Shown: positions 12,850-24,829, counted from the first letter of the stretch. The stretch: DNA of 64,000 nt from Gordionus sp. m RMFG-2023 (GCF_954871325.1 NC_088775.1:38479561-38543560); one strand, 5' to 3'. Made by a program: numbers and translations. Notes: a model not told the origin generated them from the letters alone.

Positions 12850-13330
12850 TCAAAAACATTATGACCAATGTAAACTGACTGGGTTACTTTTTAACACATA
12901 ATTTCACTAAGTATCACTAAATATCACAAAATTTCAAGCAACTACTTCATATAAATTGCCTTATTCAATCATTCCCTGTTTTGAAAATTTTAAATATTTG
13001 AATAATCTATTAAATTATGTTAAATTAAACTGAATATGTTGTTCAAAAAACATTATGGCCAATGTAAACTGGGTTACTCTTTAACACTTACTTTCACTAA
13101 GTATCACTAAATATCACAAAATTTCAAGCAACTACTTGATATAAATTGCCTTATTCAATCACATTTCCCTGTTTTGAAAATTTTAAATATTTGAATAAGT
13201 CTATTAAATTGTGTTAAATTTAACTGAATTTCTCATCACATTTTCCTGGTTTGAAAATTTTAAATATTTGAATAAGTTTATTAAATTGTGTTAAACTAGA
13301 CTGAATGTCTCATCTATCTCATTATGAATT
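12850..13330 (+). repeat. Tandem repeat of ~195 bp inside Helitron X1
   Basis: A unit with ACATTATGGCCAATGTAAAC, CACTAAGTATCACTAAATAT and TGAAAATTTTAAATATTTGA occurs about two and a half times in direct orientation. The rest of 11870-13900 is AT-rich sequence with no gene recognised. Confidence 0.75.
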
Positions 13331-13900
13331 TATTAAAATTAAGCCAAACTGTTGTGTAACTAAAATTAATAAATTGATGACTAATAATGATACAATTTAG
13401 GATGCTGTATGGTTTTAATTAACACAATGGATTTATTTTAATATAACGGCTACATAGACTTTTATACCACTGGGAATTAAACAATAAATGTTGCTTTTGC
13501 TCAACCTTATCTTCCAATATAATCTCCGGAGGAAATGAACGGAGGAAATGAATAACGAGTGCACTCTTATCTTAAAATAGTAAATTCTAAACTTAATAAG
13601 GAAATACTTATCTAGGTTAAAATATTATATCTGAAAGCAGATAAATTTAAACGTAACTTAGGAATTTAAATAGTTTTATTCTTCCTTTTCCTCCAATTTA
13701 AATTATTTATTTTGGGGGCCATTTCTATAAATGTTCACAAAATAAATCACCCTTATCTTATTTTGTTTCATTCGCATGAATTTTTCGTACAAATAAATAT
13801 AAAATAATAATTCTGGAAAATGTAAATGAATAGTGAATAATTCAAAAGTATGACTTTTTATCTCCTGATAAGACTTAATAATTTAGGCAAGTCATTTTTT

Positions 13901-14311
13901 GGTTAATGATGCTTGGTACCTTAAGGTACCATCTATCAAATTTGAATTTTGTTCATTTTTCATTTGGATAGGCACTACCAAATATATTTATAATATATAT
14001 TTGAAAAATCGTGATTTATGGAAAGCCTCTATGGCCTATTAGGCAAGAGCTTGGTTTACTTATCCCATGCTCCCTGGTTCGAATCCCAGGAATGATCTTT
14101 TTTTTTTCTTATTCTAACTTGGTAGTTCCATTCTTGGGGGGGGGGGGGGGGGTAATATATAGGAGGCAGGACTCGACCACGTGATTCCGTATTAATATAT
14201 TAAATAATAAGGATCTTATTACATTTTAATAAATTTTGGTCGGTATTTAGCAAATTAGGTTGGTATTTAGAATATTTCCATACATTCACTTGGTAGTAAG
14301 CATCATTAACC
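13901..14311. mobile_element. MULE-type MITE, 411 bp, with perfect 9-bp target duplication
   Basis: Terminal inverted repeats start GGTTAATGATGCTT at both ends; the left continues GGTACC, and the right (reverse-complemented) continues ACTACC. The 9-bp sequence TCATTTTTT flanks it exactly (13892-13900 and 14312-14320). A 9-bp duplication is typical of Mutator-like elements. Left-terminal sequence also forms the palindrome GGTACCTTAAGGTACC. It has no transposase. It contains a tRNA-like block and a run of 17 G (14136-14152), and lies inside Helitron X1. Confidence 0.85.
14025..14098 (+). other. tRNA-like/SINE sequence followed by oligo-T
   Basis: It starts GCCTCTATGGCC with an A-box-like TGGCCTATTAGG at 14033-14044. 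A perfect B-box, GGTTCGAATCC, lies at 14076-14086 within a fully paired T-arm (CCTGG / CCAGG). The anticodon region contains TTTACTT (TAC if read as a tRNA-Val-like loop) but its stem is weak, and the acceptor ends do not pair well. A run of T at 14099-14108 could terminate Pol III. It is best described as a tRNA-derived SINE head or decayed tRNA carried by the surrounding MITE. Confidence 0.55.
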
Positions 14312-14339
14312 TCATTTTTTAGCTTTTTAATTAAATTTA

Positions 14340-15180
14340 TATTATTTTAATCATCCTACCTATTTTTAAGGCTATCCATTTTGTCAGGCTGCACAATATG
14401 TCCTTTTAAACTAACTGAAAACTAAATTATATAACAATTCTTAAGGATCCTACTTTTTTAAACGCTTACCATTTTGTCGGATCCAACATTGCTCTATTAT
14501 CCCTGCTGATTATTTTGTATAACGCACAAAAAATATACATAGTACATTATTTTTATTATAAATAATTTGATATATGATTTATATCTATTCCAAAAAATCG
14601 ATTATTTTTTTATAATTTAAATAAATTTATACTATTTTAAGCATCCTACGTATTTTTAAGGCTATCCATTTTGTCTGGGCGCACAATATGCCCTTTTATC
14701 TCTGATGAATATTTTGTCTAACTAACTGAAAAATATACAAAGTACATTTTTGATATTTAACTAAATTAATACAATTTTTAAGGATCCTACTTTTTTAAAA
14801 GCTTACCATTTTGTCGGATCCATCATTGCTCTAATCCCTGCTGAATATTTTGTGTAATGCTCAAAAAAATATACATAATACATTATTTTTATTATAAATA
14901 ATTTTATATAGAATTTTTTATCTATTCCAAAAAATCAATATATATTACAATATTTATTTTTATTCAATTAAATTATATTTTTATTCTTAAGGATCCTACC
15001 TTTTTTAACAATACTCCTTTTTATTCTTTCAATAAAAAATACTAAACGGAGTTTTCTATTTTTAGGATTTTATATTTATTCCAAAAAAAAATACATATTA
15101 CGGTATTTATATATTATTTAAATTATTCTTTACCTATTCACAAGGATCCTATTTTTTTTTAAGTTTGCCAATTGGTCTCT
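14340..15180 (+). repeat. ~310-bp tandem repeat inside Helitron X1
   Basis: Two full and one partial degenerate units share ATCCTACCTATTTTTAAGGC, AAGGATCCTACTTTTTTAAA, CATTTTGTCGGATCC and ATTATTTTTATTATAAATAA. Repeat units are AT-rich with embedded GGATCC sites. No coding potential is seen. Confidence 0.8.
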
Positions 15181-17016
15181 CCGAATGGTATTTTAATTTA
15201 ATCCTACCTTATAAAATTAACTTGAAATTTTTTTTTTTTACTTTAGAAAACTATCCCCATCTTATTTCCTCTTTATAATTGTTCAAATATTGATATATCA
15301 GCCATTAATAATGAACAAATGAATAAACCTTTGGAATATCATAATAGGCTTGATAAGTCCCCTAAAAAAAATTTTTGATGATAGCCCTCCAACTACTAGA
15401 AATATGCATCTAATATTGACCCATCTACTGGTTTACATTATTTTAATGTTTGTTAATTTCAACAATAGTTTATTTATTTTTTTGCCTGATTTCTTTATTT
15501 GTCTAGGCTAACCCTAATCCCTCACATTGATTCAAAACATGATGAATCTATTATTAAAGATAATCAAAGAAAATAATGACGATTAAACAAACGCCTTACC
15601 CGTTCTAGAGTTATTGGTAGACAAAATAATAAAGAACTACGCTTGAAATGAACTCATCTGGAGGTTTATTCTGTTTTTTTTATATTATGTTTTATATCTA
15701 TATTTATTTTATTTTCACTCAGTTCTCCAAATGATATTTCTATCACCACTACCACAATCCCTATGCCACCTCCGCCTATTTTTTAACAAATATAAGCATT
15801 TAATTCCGTACTATCATTCACTTCACTAGGAGTTAATATAAATATTACTTTATCCGATTCTCTGAGAAACTTTCTTGAATATTTAGAGGAATGTTCAAAT
15901 TTGAATGTACAGTACGGCCAATTTCATCAACTTTATTAATGGGAAAATATGCAGTAGTTCTGTCGTGGCCTTTATAACAATACTTACAACCGTTTTATGG
16001 TTGAGTAAACATTGTCGTTCATGATTTTATTTTAGAGGGGGATACCAATGCTGACATTGACAGAAATATCGTTTTACCAGTATACCAAGGCATAGGCATA
16101 TCATCTTTATCAGGACGTAATGTGTTTTGTACACTGCTTTGTTAATCCGTCATTACTTTCATCTACAACCCTAAATGATATAAAATTATACATTAATTAT
16201 TTCCTCTCCAGACGACCGCCCAGATATTTTGTCACTTTTCCCATCAAAAATTAAAATGTCAACAAGGATTTGCTCTTAATTTTATCAAATACATAATAAT
16301 TAATCCTCATTATTTTTAAAAAAAATTATCCTAAATTTATATGTCAATAAAAAAAAAATATCTTAAAAAATATATAAATAATTTGCATATAAGTTTCATT
16401 AGTGTTTAATGGCATTTTTGTAATTTAAATAGATAGCATTTTTTTTTACTTAACATAAAAAAATATATATCCCTTATCAAATTCTTTGATAAATAATTTC
16501 GGAAATGCAAGACATACATTAAATTTTATCTGAAAAACAACAATAACCCTATATAATAAACAACAATTTATTTTTTAGATATAATTTTAATTGATCATAT
16601 TACAAAAAATTAGAAGAGTTGGTTATTTTTATTTTATTTGTCATGATTCTCTAATAAGTGGTTGCCCAGGCCTCCGAGTTTCCCTTAATATGGAATTTAC
16701 ATGTTTTTTTTCCATATAAGACTAATTGGTAAATCAGATATTTCCCGTTCATGTGATGATATTAAAAATTTAACTATCTCCGAGGCTGGAAAAAATTTTC
16801 AAAATTATAATGGGTAGGACTGGGCTTGGAACCTCAAAATTAATATTAGCTTGCACCTGACTTGGGAATATCTTTTACAAATTATTAAGGGTTGAGCTGG
16901 GAAAATTATAAGATCTTGAATGCTTCCTAATATTGTGAGCTTGAACCTGGCATGACATCTATCGTAAAAAATGAAAAAATCTCATTCCCCGTCATTTTTG
17001 ACGGGCTTTCTTGTAG

Positions 17017-18880
17017 TTTGTATTTAATATGAAAGATATATATACCTTATTTTTGATAATAGTTTTTTAGTTTTTTTAGATTAATGTAAAAAATATAATA
17101 AACTCAATAAACGCAATTTCTTACTTTTCTTTTGTTAACTTTGTTGAATAATTGAGATTATGCCTTTCGGTGAAAATTTTATATTAACGTTTTTTTATAT
17201 CATTTTAACGTTACATTTTTTTTAATATCAATTTGTATTTCACACAATTAGCTATTTTTTTTTATTGTTTAAAAAAAGATATATAAAGGGAAATTGTTTT
17301 TGTTGAAAGGGGATAAGAAAATATAATTTACAATAAAATAAAATGTAATTATGATTAAAAAAATATATGAACGAGGATTTAACAAAATTCTTACAAACCT
17401 TTTGCACCATATTTACAAGAAATAATAAAAAAAATTATTGAGGTAAGTTAGTATTAGAATTGCATTTTAATTTTGTTTTTAATATATATACTAGTTCATT
17501 TAAATAAATCTAAATGATATATCAATAATATTTTATAGACTTAATATGAAACTTATATTTTTTTAAATTTTGACTGTAGTAGCATTTATATTATAAAAAA
17601 GGCTCCATCACAAACAAAAATTTAGTAGCTACAAAAAAATTGAAATATGATAAATACATGGACATCTCTTATCAATATCATCTTGTATCAGTTACCATGA
17701 CCACTTTTGGTCCTCAAGCTCAAGACCTAATTAAAAAATTGGGCGGGCAAATTTCAGTACTAACAGAGAATCCTAAAGAATTTTATCTTTGTCAAAGACT
17801 TGCAATCCAAGTCATCAAATCAAATTCCATTGCCTTATTAACTCCTTCCCCTCTAATTTTCTTTCTATTGTATTATAATGACACTTGTTATTACATATCC
17901 ATGTATTATTATATATGTTAAATTTGTAAAAGTTATTGCACTTTGTGGAAAAAACTTACATTTCATTATAATTTCCTAAATTTTTTATATTCATTTTTAT
18001 ATCATATTTTGCATTGTTTACTTATTTTTAAATATTTAATAAATAGTGTTCTTTCGATCATAATTTATAAGTGATTGATTAGTATTTAATTTTAGGAAGA
18101 AAACTGGTAAAATGAAATTCACACTATTGTTAAAATATTTTATATAAATATTAAATAAAATTACAATGAGCATATATTAGCTTTTATTTATAATATATTT
18201 TTTTTAAATTCATCTTAAAAAATTTTGATAATAAAGTAAAATACTAGTTTCTTTGATTTCTCCTATTATGGATGAAATTTTATTGAAATCAAAATAGAAG
18301 TTGAGTAAAATGTTTTTAGTATATTTTCTTCTTCATAATTTTAACTTAAGTTTATATTATACAAATTTTTTTTTAATTATTAGGTATACAAAGAATAAGA
18401 ATACCCGTGATGCATTATTTTATGAAAATTAACTTGGAAAATTTAATATATTAAAAAAACCAAAATAGATATTTAAATTAAGTTATAAAATTTGATTAAT
18501 AACTAAAAAGATCCAAACACTTTCAATTCACTTACTGTAGTTCTTTAACTAAGCTCAAATTTTGCATTAAAAAAATCATTTTGTACACCTATTAGTTTAT
18601 AATAAATGAAGTACTTTTTTACAACAAATCTATTCATATTTTTGAAATAAATTTATTCAACTATATAAGATGTGTTGTTTTATAACTTAACCTTTTGATT
18701 TTATATTCTAATTTTAGTTTTGTAAAAATATATAAATACAAGACTAAAAAAGTAATAAAGCGAGATGAATTATATTTAGAAAAACCATTATTATTTTCCT
18801 ATCTTTTTATGGTGCCTCGGATGAGGATAAGAAAAACATATTTTGAGAAAAAATTTCTTCAGGTCTTCTTTACCTGGGAA
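17017..18880 (+). mobile_element. Repeat Y, main part (probable LINE-like repeat)
   Basis: This is the right-hand part of an older repeat whose left pieces are about 10315-10338 and 11369-11654; the gaps are the two Helitrons. A second copy is on the minus strand (about 46610-46535 continuing 41345-40860), where the same order is broken elsewhere by gypsy fossils. It contains the 93-codon frame at 17640-17921 and then ~900 bp of AT-rich sequence. The block around 18675-18805 (ATTCTAATTTTAGTTTTGTA ... TTTAGAAAAACCATTATTA) recurs alone at 22195-22490 and 46034-46314. Repeated isolated copies of one end are what 5'-truncated retroposition makes, hence the LINE-like reading. That class is inference. 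Confidence 0.5.
17640..17921 (+). pseudogene. Fragment of a repeat-encoded protein
   Basis: The 93-residue frame contains KYDKYMDISYQYHLVSVT, then TTFGPQAQDLIKKLGGQISV and LCQRLAIQVIKSN. This pattern (Tyr-rich start, TFG-P, helical LIKKLG, then QRLAIQ) resembles a segment I associate with the C-terminal end of reverse-transcriptase-type proteins of invertebrate mobile elements; that recollection was not checked. The copy at 40958-41090 (minus strand) encodes a clearly related but diverged peptide (KYMDISHQYHIVSVT). The first ATG is not assured as a true start, because similarity seems to extend upstream through KNLVAT. It is not expected to be functional. Confidence 0.4.
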
Positions 18881-19035
18881 TAAAACATATGGTCAAGATA
18901 TATGTTTAAAAATAATTCTAATCCATTTATGAAACAAACTTTAGATATGCAACTCAATGTGATGACCAATGACCAATATCTAACTCAATGTGATGACTAA
19001 TGACCAATATCTAACTCAATGGGATGACCAATATG

Positions 19036-20229
19036 CATAGGCGTAGACAGGGGGAAGGGTCAAGGGGAAATTCTCCCCCCTTCAGAAATTTATCACTTTT
19101 TGTGAATATCATTTTAAGCTGATAAAAAATATCTCCCTTAGTCCTCCTTCCACTCCCTGACCCCCAAAAATGAAGGCATATATCTTAAACATTAATTTGA
19201 AAGAAAGAATGTAAAAGTTGATATTTTTCTATAAAACTATTCATCATAATTTATACATTTTTAGAAAAAAGCATTTATATATAAAAAAAAATGAACCAAA
19301 AATGTTTTTTAAGAAATGGAATATAAGCCATAGATACATATTAAGAGAAAAGTGAAATATATTATAATTATTAATAATAGATCCATAAAATTACTAAATA
19401 ATATAATATATCAAATATAATTTTTTTATAAAGTGAATAATTTTAATTTATTTATCTTAATAAAAGTAAAATATAATTATAAAACTATTGATAAAATTAT
19501 ATCATAAATTTAAAAATTATAGCACAATACAAACAGTGGAATATTATATGTCGTAGATTTACAGTATATCTAATTTTATCAATTATCATATGACAATCAA
19601 ATAATTTTTACTAATATAGCGAATTATATATTTTACAGAAAACTATAAAATATAGCCTTTAAAGACATTGTGGGATGAATAATATTAAGATTAATTTTTA
19701 ATATCATTTTTTATTTAAAATAAATAGATGGCGTTAAATAATTGAATGCAAATTGTTGCTATAATCAAGAGCATTGATTAGTAAAATTTATTAAAATATT
19801 AACTGTAATATTTTCTCTAACTGTCAAATATGTCTGTAAAAGTGGATTTTTACCTAGTATTTTGTAACTAATTCTATATAATAGAGGAATATCAACTATA
19901 TGTCTACCTACTTTTTATAAATAAATTTCTTATACTTGTTTGAAATAAATAATTACCATGCTTTTATATTAATGTATATATAAGATATTTATTATATTTT
20001 ATATAAACTAATAAAAATATATTTCATATTTGTTCCAGGCTTATTTTTTTTTATTAAAATTAACCTCCTATCTTGTAAAAATATTTTATGACTATATATA
20101 GACTAAGGTAACCCGACCAAATTCAGGGCAAAAGCGGGCCGAAGGCCCATCCAAAATGGGGTCTGGAAGCGAAGCCTTCAGTAATTATTTATTCCCCTCC
20201 CCCTTAGGATAATCCTGGCTACGCCTATG
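19036..20229. mobile_element. Non-autonomous hAT-type element, 1.2 kb
   Basis: The ends are CATAGGCGTAG at left and its exact inverse CTACGCCTATG at right, flanked by a perfect 8-bp duplication CCAATATG (19028-19035 and 20230-20237), the hallmark of hAT insertion. Subterminal GC-rich stretches (AGGGGGAAGGG, GGGCCGAAGGCCCAT) and an internal block near 19660-19930 (TAGATGGCGTTAAATA, AACTGTCAAATA) are shared with the two larger relatives at 30927-40849 and 47242-56741. There is no transposase frame. The host sequence at the insertion is itself a short repeat (ACTCAATGTGATGACCAAT, 18950-19030 and 20238-20290). Confidence 0.9.
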
Positions 20230-20409
20230 CCAATATGTAACCCAATGTGATGGCCAATATATAACTATGTGATGACCAAGAACCAATATGGAAATTGGAC
20301 AATAGGCTATGAATTCTATATAGTGAAACCGATAATGATTTACAAAAAATTCTAAATCCAGAAGAAGAAATATTATTATAAATTAAAATTCTATTCCAAG
20401 ATAAAGTCA

Positions 20410-21560
20410 TAACTTATGGTATAAAATAATTTTATAAAATAACTTAAACGTAAATCAATCATAACGGACATATTTGAATACATAAAAAGCCTTATAAATT
20501 GTTTACTTAATAATGAATTAACAGTTGAATTTCTTAAGGAACTACCTATTGAAATTTTTCGTACTTTTTATTTCTGGGATATTGACCAAATGTGGGAATT
20601 AACTGAATTACCTTAAGATGAATTCTTAGGTATAATTGAAAATTATTATAAAGATAGGCCATTTTTAGTTCAATTCCATGATCATTATAAAAATCTTATT
20701 GACAGAATTCAGTTTTAAAAAAGTTATAATACTAATGATATAGGTTATTATAATTATAATAGAAATCATAATTATAATAAAAGTAATTATAATGATGAAC
20801 ATTCGTAATAAAAATTATGATAAGGATTAGTAATAAAAATTATAATGATGAACACATTCATAATAAAAATTATGATAATAAAAATTTCTACTCTAAAAAT
20901 ATAACTTGTAATAAAATTATGAAAATAAAAGATAATAGGAGATAACTACTAAAAATATTGAGATGATAACCTCGTTAGAAGAACATATTAGTGAAGAAAT
21001 TAAGGATGCCAATGTTAAAAAGGAAAATAAAACTATAATTTCAAGTCTATATCAAAATGTAATTGAAACATATAAATTAAATGATATTACATATGATTGA
21101 ATTTAAAGAAATATTTGTGATTAAAGAAGTTAACGATACAAATATTAAAGAAAATTATAAAATTAAAAAAAACTGTTATAAGTATTACTAAATGTGATAA
21201 AAGATATTTGAAACTTAAAGCTTTGAAGACAAATATAAGTATTATAAAGAATGTAAAAACTAAACATCTTCATTTTAGAGAAATATTTAAAGATGTGATT
21301 GGGAGATCATTTTCTAAAAATTTAAGGCTTGAGAAATTATTTTTTTACTAAAAGCAATCTTATGAAGAATTATTATTTTAAAACACTTATTAAATTAAAA
21401 AACAAGGGTGTTAAATTCAAAACTTTATTTTAATGAGAGGGAAATGTGCATAATATTTATTTGTATATTTTAACCTCATGGATTGAAAGCATTAATATAT
21501 AAATAAAAATTATTCAACACTAAAACGCAACGATTATTCTATTTATTCAATTTGATTCAT
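20410..21560 (+). mobile_element. Probable LTR-retrotransposon fossil with a 3' LTR
   Basis: The plus strand has gag-like, highly decayed coding traces rich in Asn and Tyr around 20730-20900. It then has a purine-rich tract (GAGAGGGAAA) at 21435-21444, followed directly by TGTGCATAATATTTATTTG, which reads as the start of an LTR. No 5' LTR was identified. The remnant is broken in many places and looks old. Other origins for the Asn/Tyr-rich stretch are possible. Confidence 0.35.
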
Positions 21561-21670
21561 ATTCTATATATTCCAAAGTCATATATATTCCAAATTCATA
21601 TATTATTCCACATTCATATATTATTCCAAATTAATATATTATTCCAAATCCATACATTATTCCGATTATT
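21560..21670 (+). repeat. Short tandem repeat, ~25-27 bp unit
   Basis: Four to five copies of a TATTCCAAATTCATATATTA-like unit occur. The 72-codon frame across it (repeated HIL/IHI) is a by-product of the repeat and is not considered a gene. Confidence 0.75.
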
Positions 21671-21790
21671 CACTTATTCTCATATCCAATTTGATCAATT
21701 ATTATTCCTAATTATTCAGGGCTTACTGATGATAATAACAATTTTGAAAATTGATAATAATAACGACTGAGTACTACAAGCAAGCTATAT

Positions 21791-22074
21791 GACAAAATCA
21801 CGATTTATGAGGACAACTTACGATAAGGATATCAAGCTTACTATTTTAACAAACAACGTGCAAACTTAAAGATTTAAACAAACCGACGTACAAACACAAA
21901 ATAAATGATTTGGACAAGCCAACGATAATAATGACAAAATCACGATTTATGAGGACAACTTACGATAAGGATATCAAGCTTACTATTTTAACAAACAACG
22001 TGCAAACTTAAAGATTTAAACAAACCGACGTACAAACACAAAATAAATGATTTGGACAAGCCAACGATTATAAT
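21791..22074 (+). repeat. 142-bp tandem duplication
   Basis: GACAAAATCACGATTTATGA begins at 21791 and again at 21933, and the two copies are almost identical over their full length (AACAAACAACGTGCAAACTT, CAAACCGACGTACAAACACA in each). The near identity implies recent duplication. A third partial start follows at about 22075. The 60-codon frame at 22090-22272 has no recognisable relative. Confidence 0.9.
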
Positions 22075-22194
22075 GACTTATGCAACAACTTGACAAACAA
22101 AACGATAAACCATTTGGACGACAAGCTCTCTATGACAGCTTTGATGAAATTGTGGGAAGGCTTTTTAGAAGAGGGAGAATGTTATGTAATGGGA

Positions 22195-22490
22195 AATAAT
22201 AAATTAAAATATTATACATTTTGGTTATTAAATAGTAATATGTTTAAATTTTATATAACACGCATTCATTAAATTAATTCTGATATATTTAACTTATTCA
22301 AATTGTACAAATTATACTTCTATCTTTACTTTTGCTTTTCGTTTTATAACTTAACCTTTTGATTTTATATTCTAATTTTAGTTTTGTAAAAAAATATAAA
22401 TACAAGATTAAAAAAGTAATAAAGCGAGGCGAGATTAATTATATTTAGAAAAACCATTATTAATTTCCTTTTCAAGATGTATAAAAAAAT
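22195..22490 (+). repeat. Dispersed repeat W (copy shared with Y 3' end)
   Basis: This matches 18675-18805 in repeat Y and, in reverse complement, the whole of 46034-46314 (TTTTATATAACACGCATTCA, CTTTTCGTTTTATAACTTAA, TTTTGTAAAAA...). It is interpreted as a short copy of the 3' end of the Y family. The flanking sequence to 23100 is AT-rich, with no gene recognised. Confidence 0.7.
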
Positions 22491-23119
22491 ATAATGTATA
22501 TACAAATAAAGATAAAAATCTATTTAACATGGACATGATATGTATTTTTAATAATTGTGATACACATTATTTGCTAACTTTTTAACATCATGTGAAATAT
22601 TTAATTTTTGGCTGGAATAAAAGACATTACTTAGTTATAATTTCAACCAATGCATTGTAGAAACTTATATTTTAAATGTGGTTCTAAAATGTTAATGATG
22701 GTTTGTGTAAGAGAAGCAGCATTGAAGGATTTTATTCTTTGAAGAATAATGTTTTTAATTACCCTAATTTGTATGCATATTAAAAATAATTAAATAAGAA
22801 TGATAGATTTAAACATTTATTTATATTAATCATGAACAAAGTTTCTGACTTTTTCTGAACTAATATTGGATGTTCTTAGAACTATCTCTTCCAGAATTTT
22901 ATTTTTGACAACAAAATTGTATTTTTTTATTAAACTTTCCAATTATTTTAGTTCCTATAAAATAAAAATATATTTTAAATATTTTTTGTGTCAACTCTCT
23001 TTATTGCATTAAAAATTTATAATATTACATTTGTTTAAATTATTTAATTGAAGGTTTAATTATATATAGGTATAAAATAAATATCTGACAAAATTATTTT
23101 GAATAATAAACAGTTTAGG

Positions 23120-23400
23120 TGATATGTGATATATCGCGCTTTTGCCCTAGTTCAACAGAGCTACGCTAGGTTTTTCTCGTTTCCATTTGATTGGAACAAA
23201 TTTAATTTGGTTGAAAAGAACAAATATTGAGCCCTCTACAATTTTGTAGGCAAGCCGTGCGTACTTGTACGTGCAATATTTCGGAAATTGTTGCCTAAAC
23301 GCCTTTAGGCTTTATAAAAAAGAGCGAGGCAAAAATGGAGCCTATACCCCAGAACTATAGTATAATTTAATTATTTTAAAGGTGGGAGGTGGATAATTTT
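23120..23400 (+). repeat. Dispersed repeat shared with 37930-38060
   Basis: The segment with AACATTTCGG / AATATTTCGG, TTAGGCTTTATAAAAAAGAG, GAGCCTATACCC and AGAACTATAGTATAATTTAA recurs near 37930-38060 inside the inner Helitron. No ends or coding capacity were identified. The upstream part (23130-23260) contains GTGCGTACTTGTACGTGC, a small palindrome-like stretch. Confidence 0.65.
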
Positions 23401-23660
23401 AAGTTTAAAATAAATTTGTGTGTGTATTGGTTGATTACAAATTGTGAGAAGATTTACTGTACTTGATTATTCTATATGTTGGGAGATTTATTGATTACCA
23501 TTAAATTTTAAGAATTAATATCGTGAAAAATTTAGAATTTAATATCACCTCATTTGAATATTTTATTTTTAAATTCCTTTTAGTTTGTAAAATCTACTAG
23601 AGATGTTTGATGGTAATATTATTTTTATTATATTAAGCCAAAATTTTGGATTGTGAGCCT

Positions 23661-24688
23661 CAGAGTTGTTAAAGGATCGAATCAAAAGATCGCCAATCCT
23701 GGATTCTTCCCAGATTTATGATACTGACTTAAATTGAGAATCGGGATCGTTTTTTTAAATATTCGATCCCAATCCTTTTAAAAATTAATTTCTTACTTAA
23801 AAAGCAAATAAAATAAAAAATTTGAAAATTTGAAAATTAAATTACAATATTATTTTTTTAAAAAAATATCTATCTACATCATATTTTATAAACTTCCATT
23901 CCACCATATTTTAAAATTCAACAATTTCCTAAATTTTATCTAGAACGAGATTTAGAGACTACAAGTTTTATTTATTTAATTATATTATATATAATAAAAC
24001 TAAATTATAGATTTTATGTCCTCCATTATAGATTTAGAAGATAATACATCTACTATTGATGTGCCAACAGATATAAGTGAGAATGAGAATCTTTTACCAT
24101 ATAGATTTCCTTCACTGTACAATGAACAGTAACATATTGGCAGAAATAATTAATCCAAAATTTAAACTAAATTGGCCTTACATTAATCTGCCACAAAATC
24201 TGGTGGTAAAAGAAAGGTTGTTCATTTGGAAAATATGCAGGATAAATCACATGCAGATGTTTAAAATTTTTTAAGAAAAATTCTTCACAAAATGCTCGTT
24301 CAAATTAATAATTTTTTTAATTCAAATGATGATTCAATGAATATTTTTAATAATTATGTTAATTTAAAAAATATATTTATTGAATATCACACACCTTTGC
24401 CACATATGCACAATTAATGACGTGGATGTTTAAATGATAATAACTTAGAAAAAATTTTATTATTATAATAAATAAATATATTTTAATTGTTATACTTATA
24501 TTATATTATTCAATTACAATAAATTTATATCATATTTAATTTATTTTTATATGAGTTAATTTTGCATCGATCAGAAATTTCCTTCAGAAATTTAAATAAG
24601 AAAGGGTCGATCCTGGATTTCGATCCTCTTTTTTTGAAAAGATCGTGATCAGGATTCGATTTTTTAAAAGGATCGATTAACAAGCCTG
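23661..24688 (+). mobile_element. hAT element, ~1.0 kb, with transposase remnants
   Basis: Ends are CAGAGTTGTTAAAGGATCG (left) and CAGGCTTGTTAATCGATCC (right, reverse-complemented), with further inverted GATC-rich subterminal sequence. Flanks GTGAGCCT (23653-23660) and GTGAGCTT (24689-24696) are an 8-bp target duplication with one mismatch. Inside, on the plus strand, are decayed pieces of the C-terminal part of a hAT transposase. It is an internally deleted derivative of a longer element, with enough decay to suggest moderate age. Confidence 0.85.
24077..24480 (+). pseudogene. hAT transposase C-terminal remnant
   Basis: Two features of hAT transposases survive: INPKFKLNW (the family's HPKFKL-W region) near 24145-24172, and, after frame changes, a IFIEYHTPLP stretch (usually IKYNTPLPSSAPVERLFS) followed by RGCLNDNNLEKILLL near 24365-24460. 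In the family this C-terminal block mediates dimerisation. The catalytic DDE core is absent from this copy, and stops and frameshifts separate the pieces, so no protein is expected. Confidence 0.7.
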
Positions 24689-24829
24689 GTGAGCTTTCAT
24701 TTGAAGTATCTCTCTTTGATACGAAATAGTTTTTTGATAGATTTCTTAGTTATTTTGTTTAATAAATTGTTTTTTATAGTTTTATAGTAACATAGTGATT
24801 ATACTTTGTTTACTGTTTTGTATGTATAG

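Larger units (their letters stand above)
11655..17016 (+). mobile_element. Non-autonomous Helitron, ~5.4 kb (family X, copy 1)
   Basis: The 5' end is TCTATATTATAATTTTCC after an A. The 3' end is a perfect hairpin, CCCGTCATTTTTGACGGG, then CTTTCTTGTAG (CTAG in the sister copy), followed by T. The copy at 53421-55845 on the other strand shares the first ~170 bp and roughly the last 1.7 kb, which fixes both borders. Contents in order are a 16-bp tandem array, an intron-like segment, AT-rich repeats, a MULE-type MITE, a ~310-bp tandem repeat, and the conserved 3' part. No Rep/helicase frame was seen. It interrupts repeat Y between ...AATCAAA and TTTGTATTT. Confidence 0.85.

Noticed and set aside
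21552-21770. 72-codon frame HILYIPKSYIFQIHILFHIHIL
   Set aside because: Created by a ~26-bp tandem repeat.
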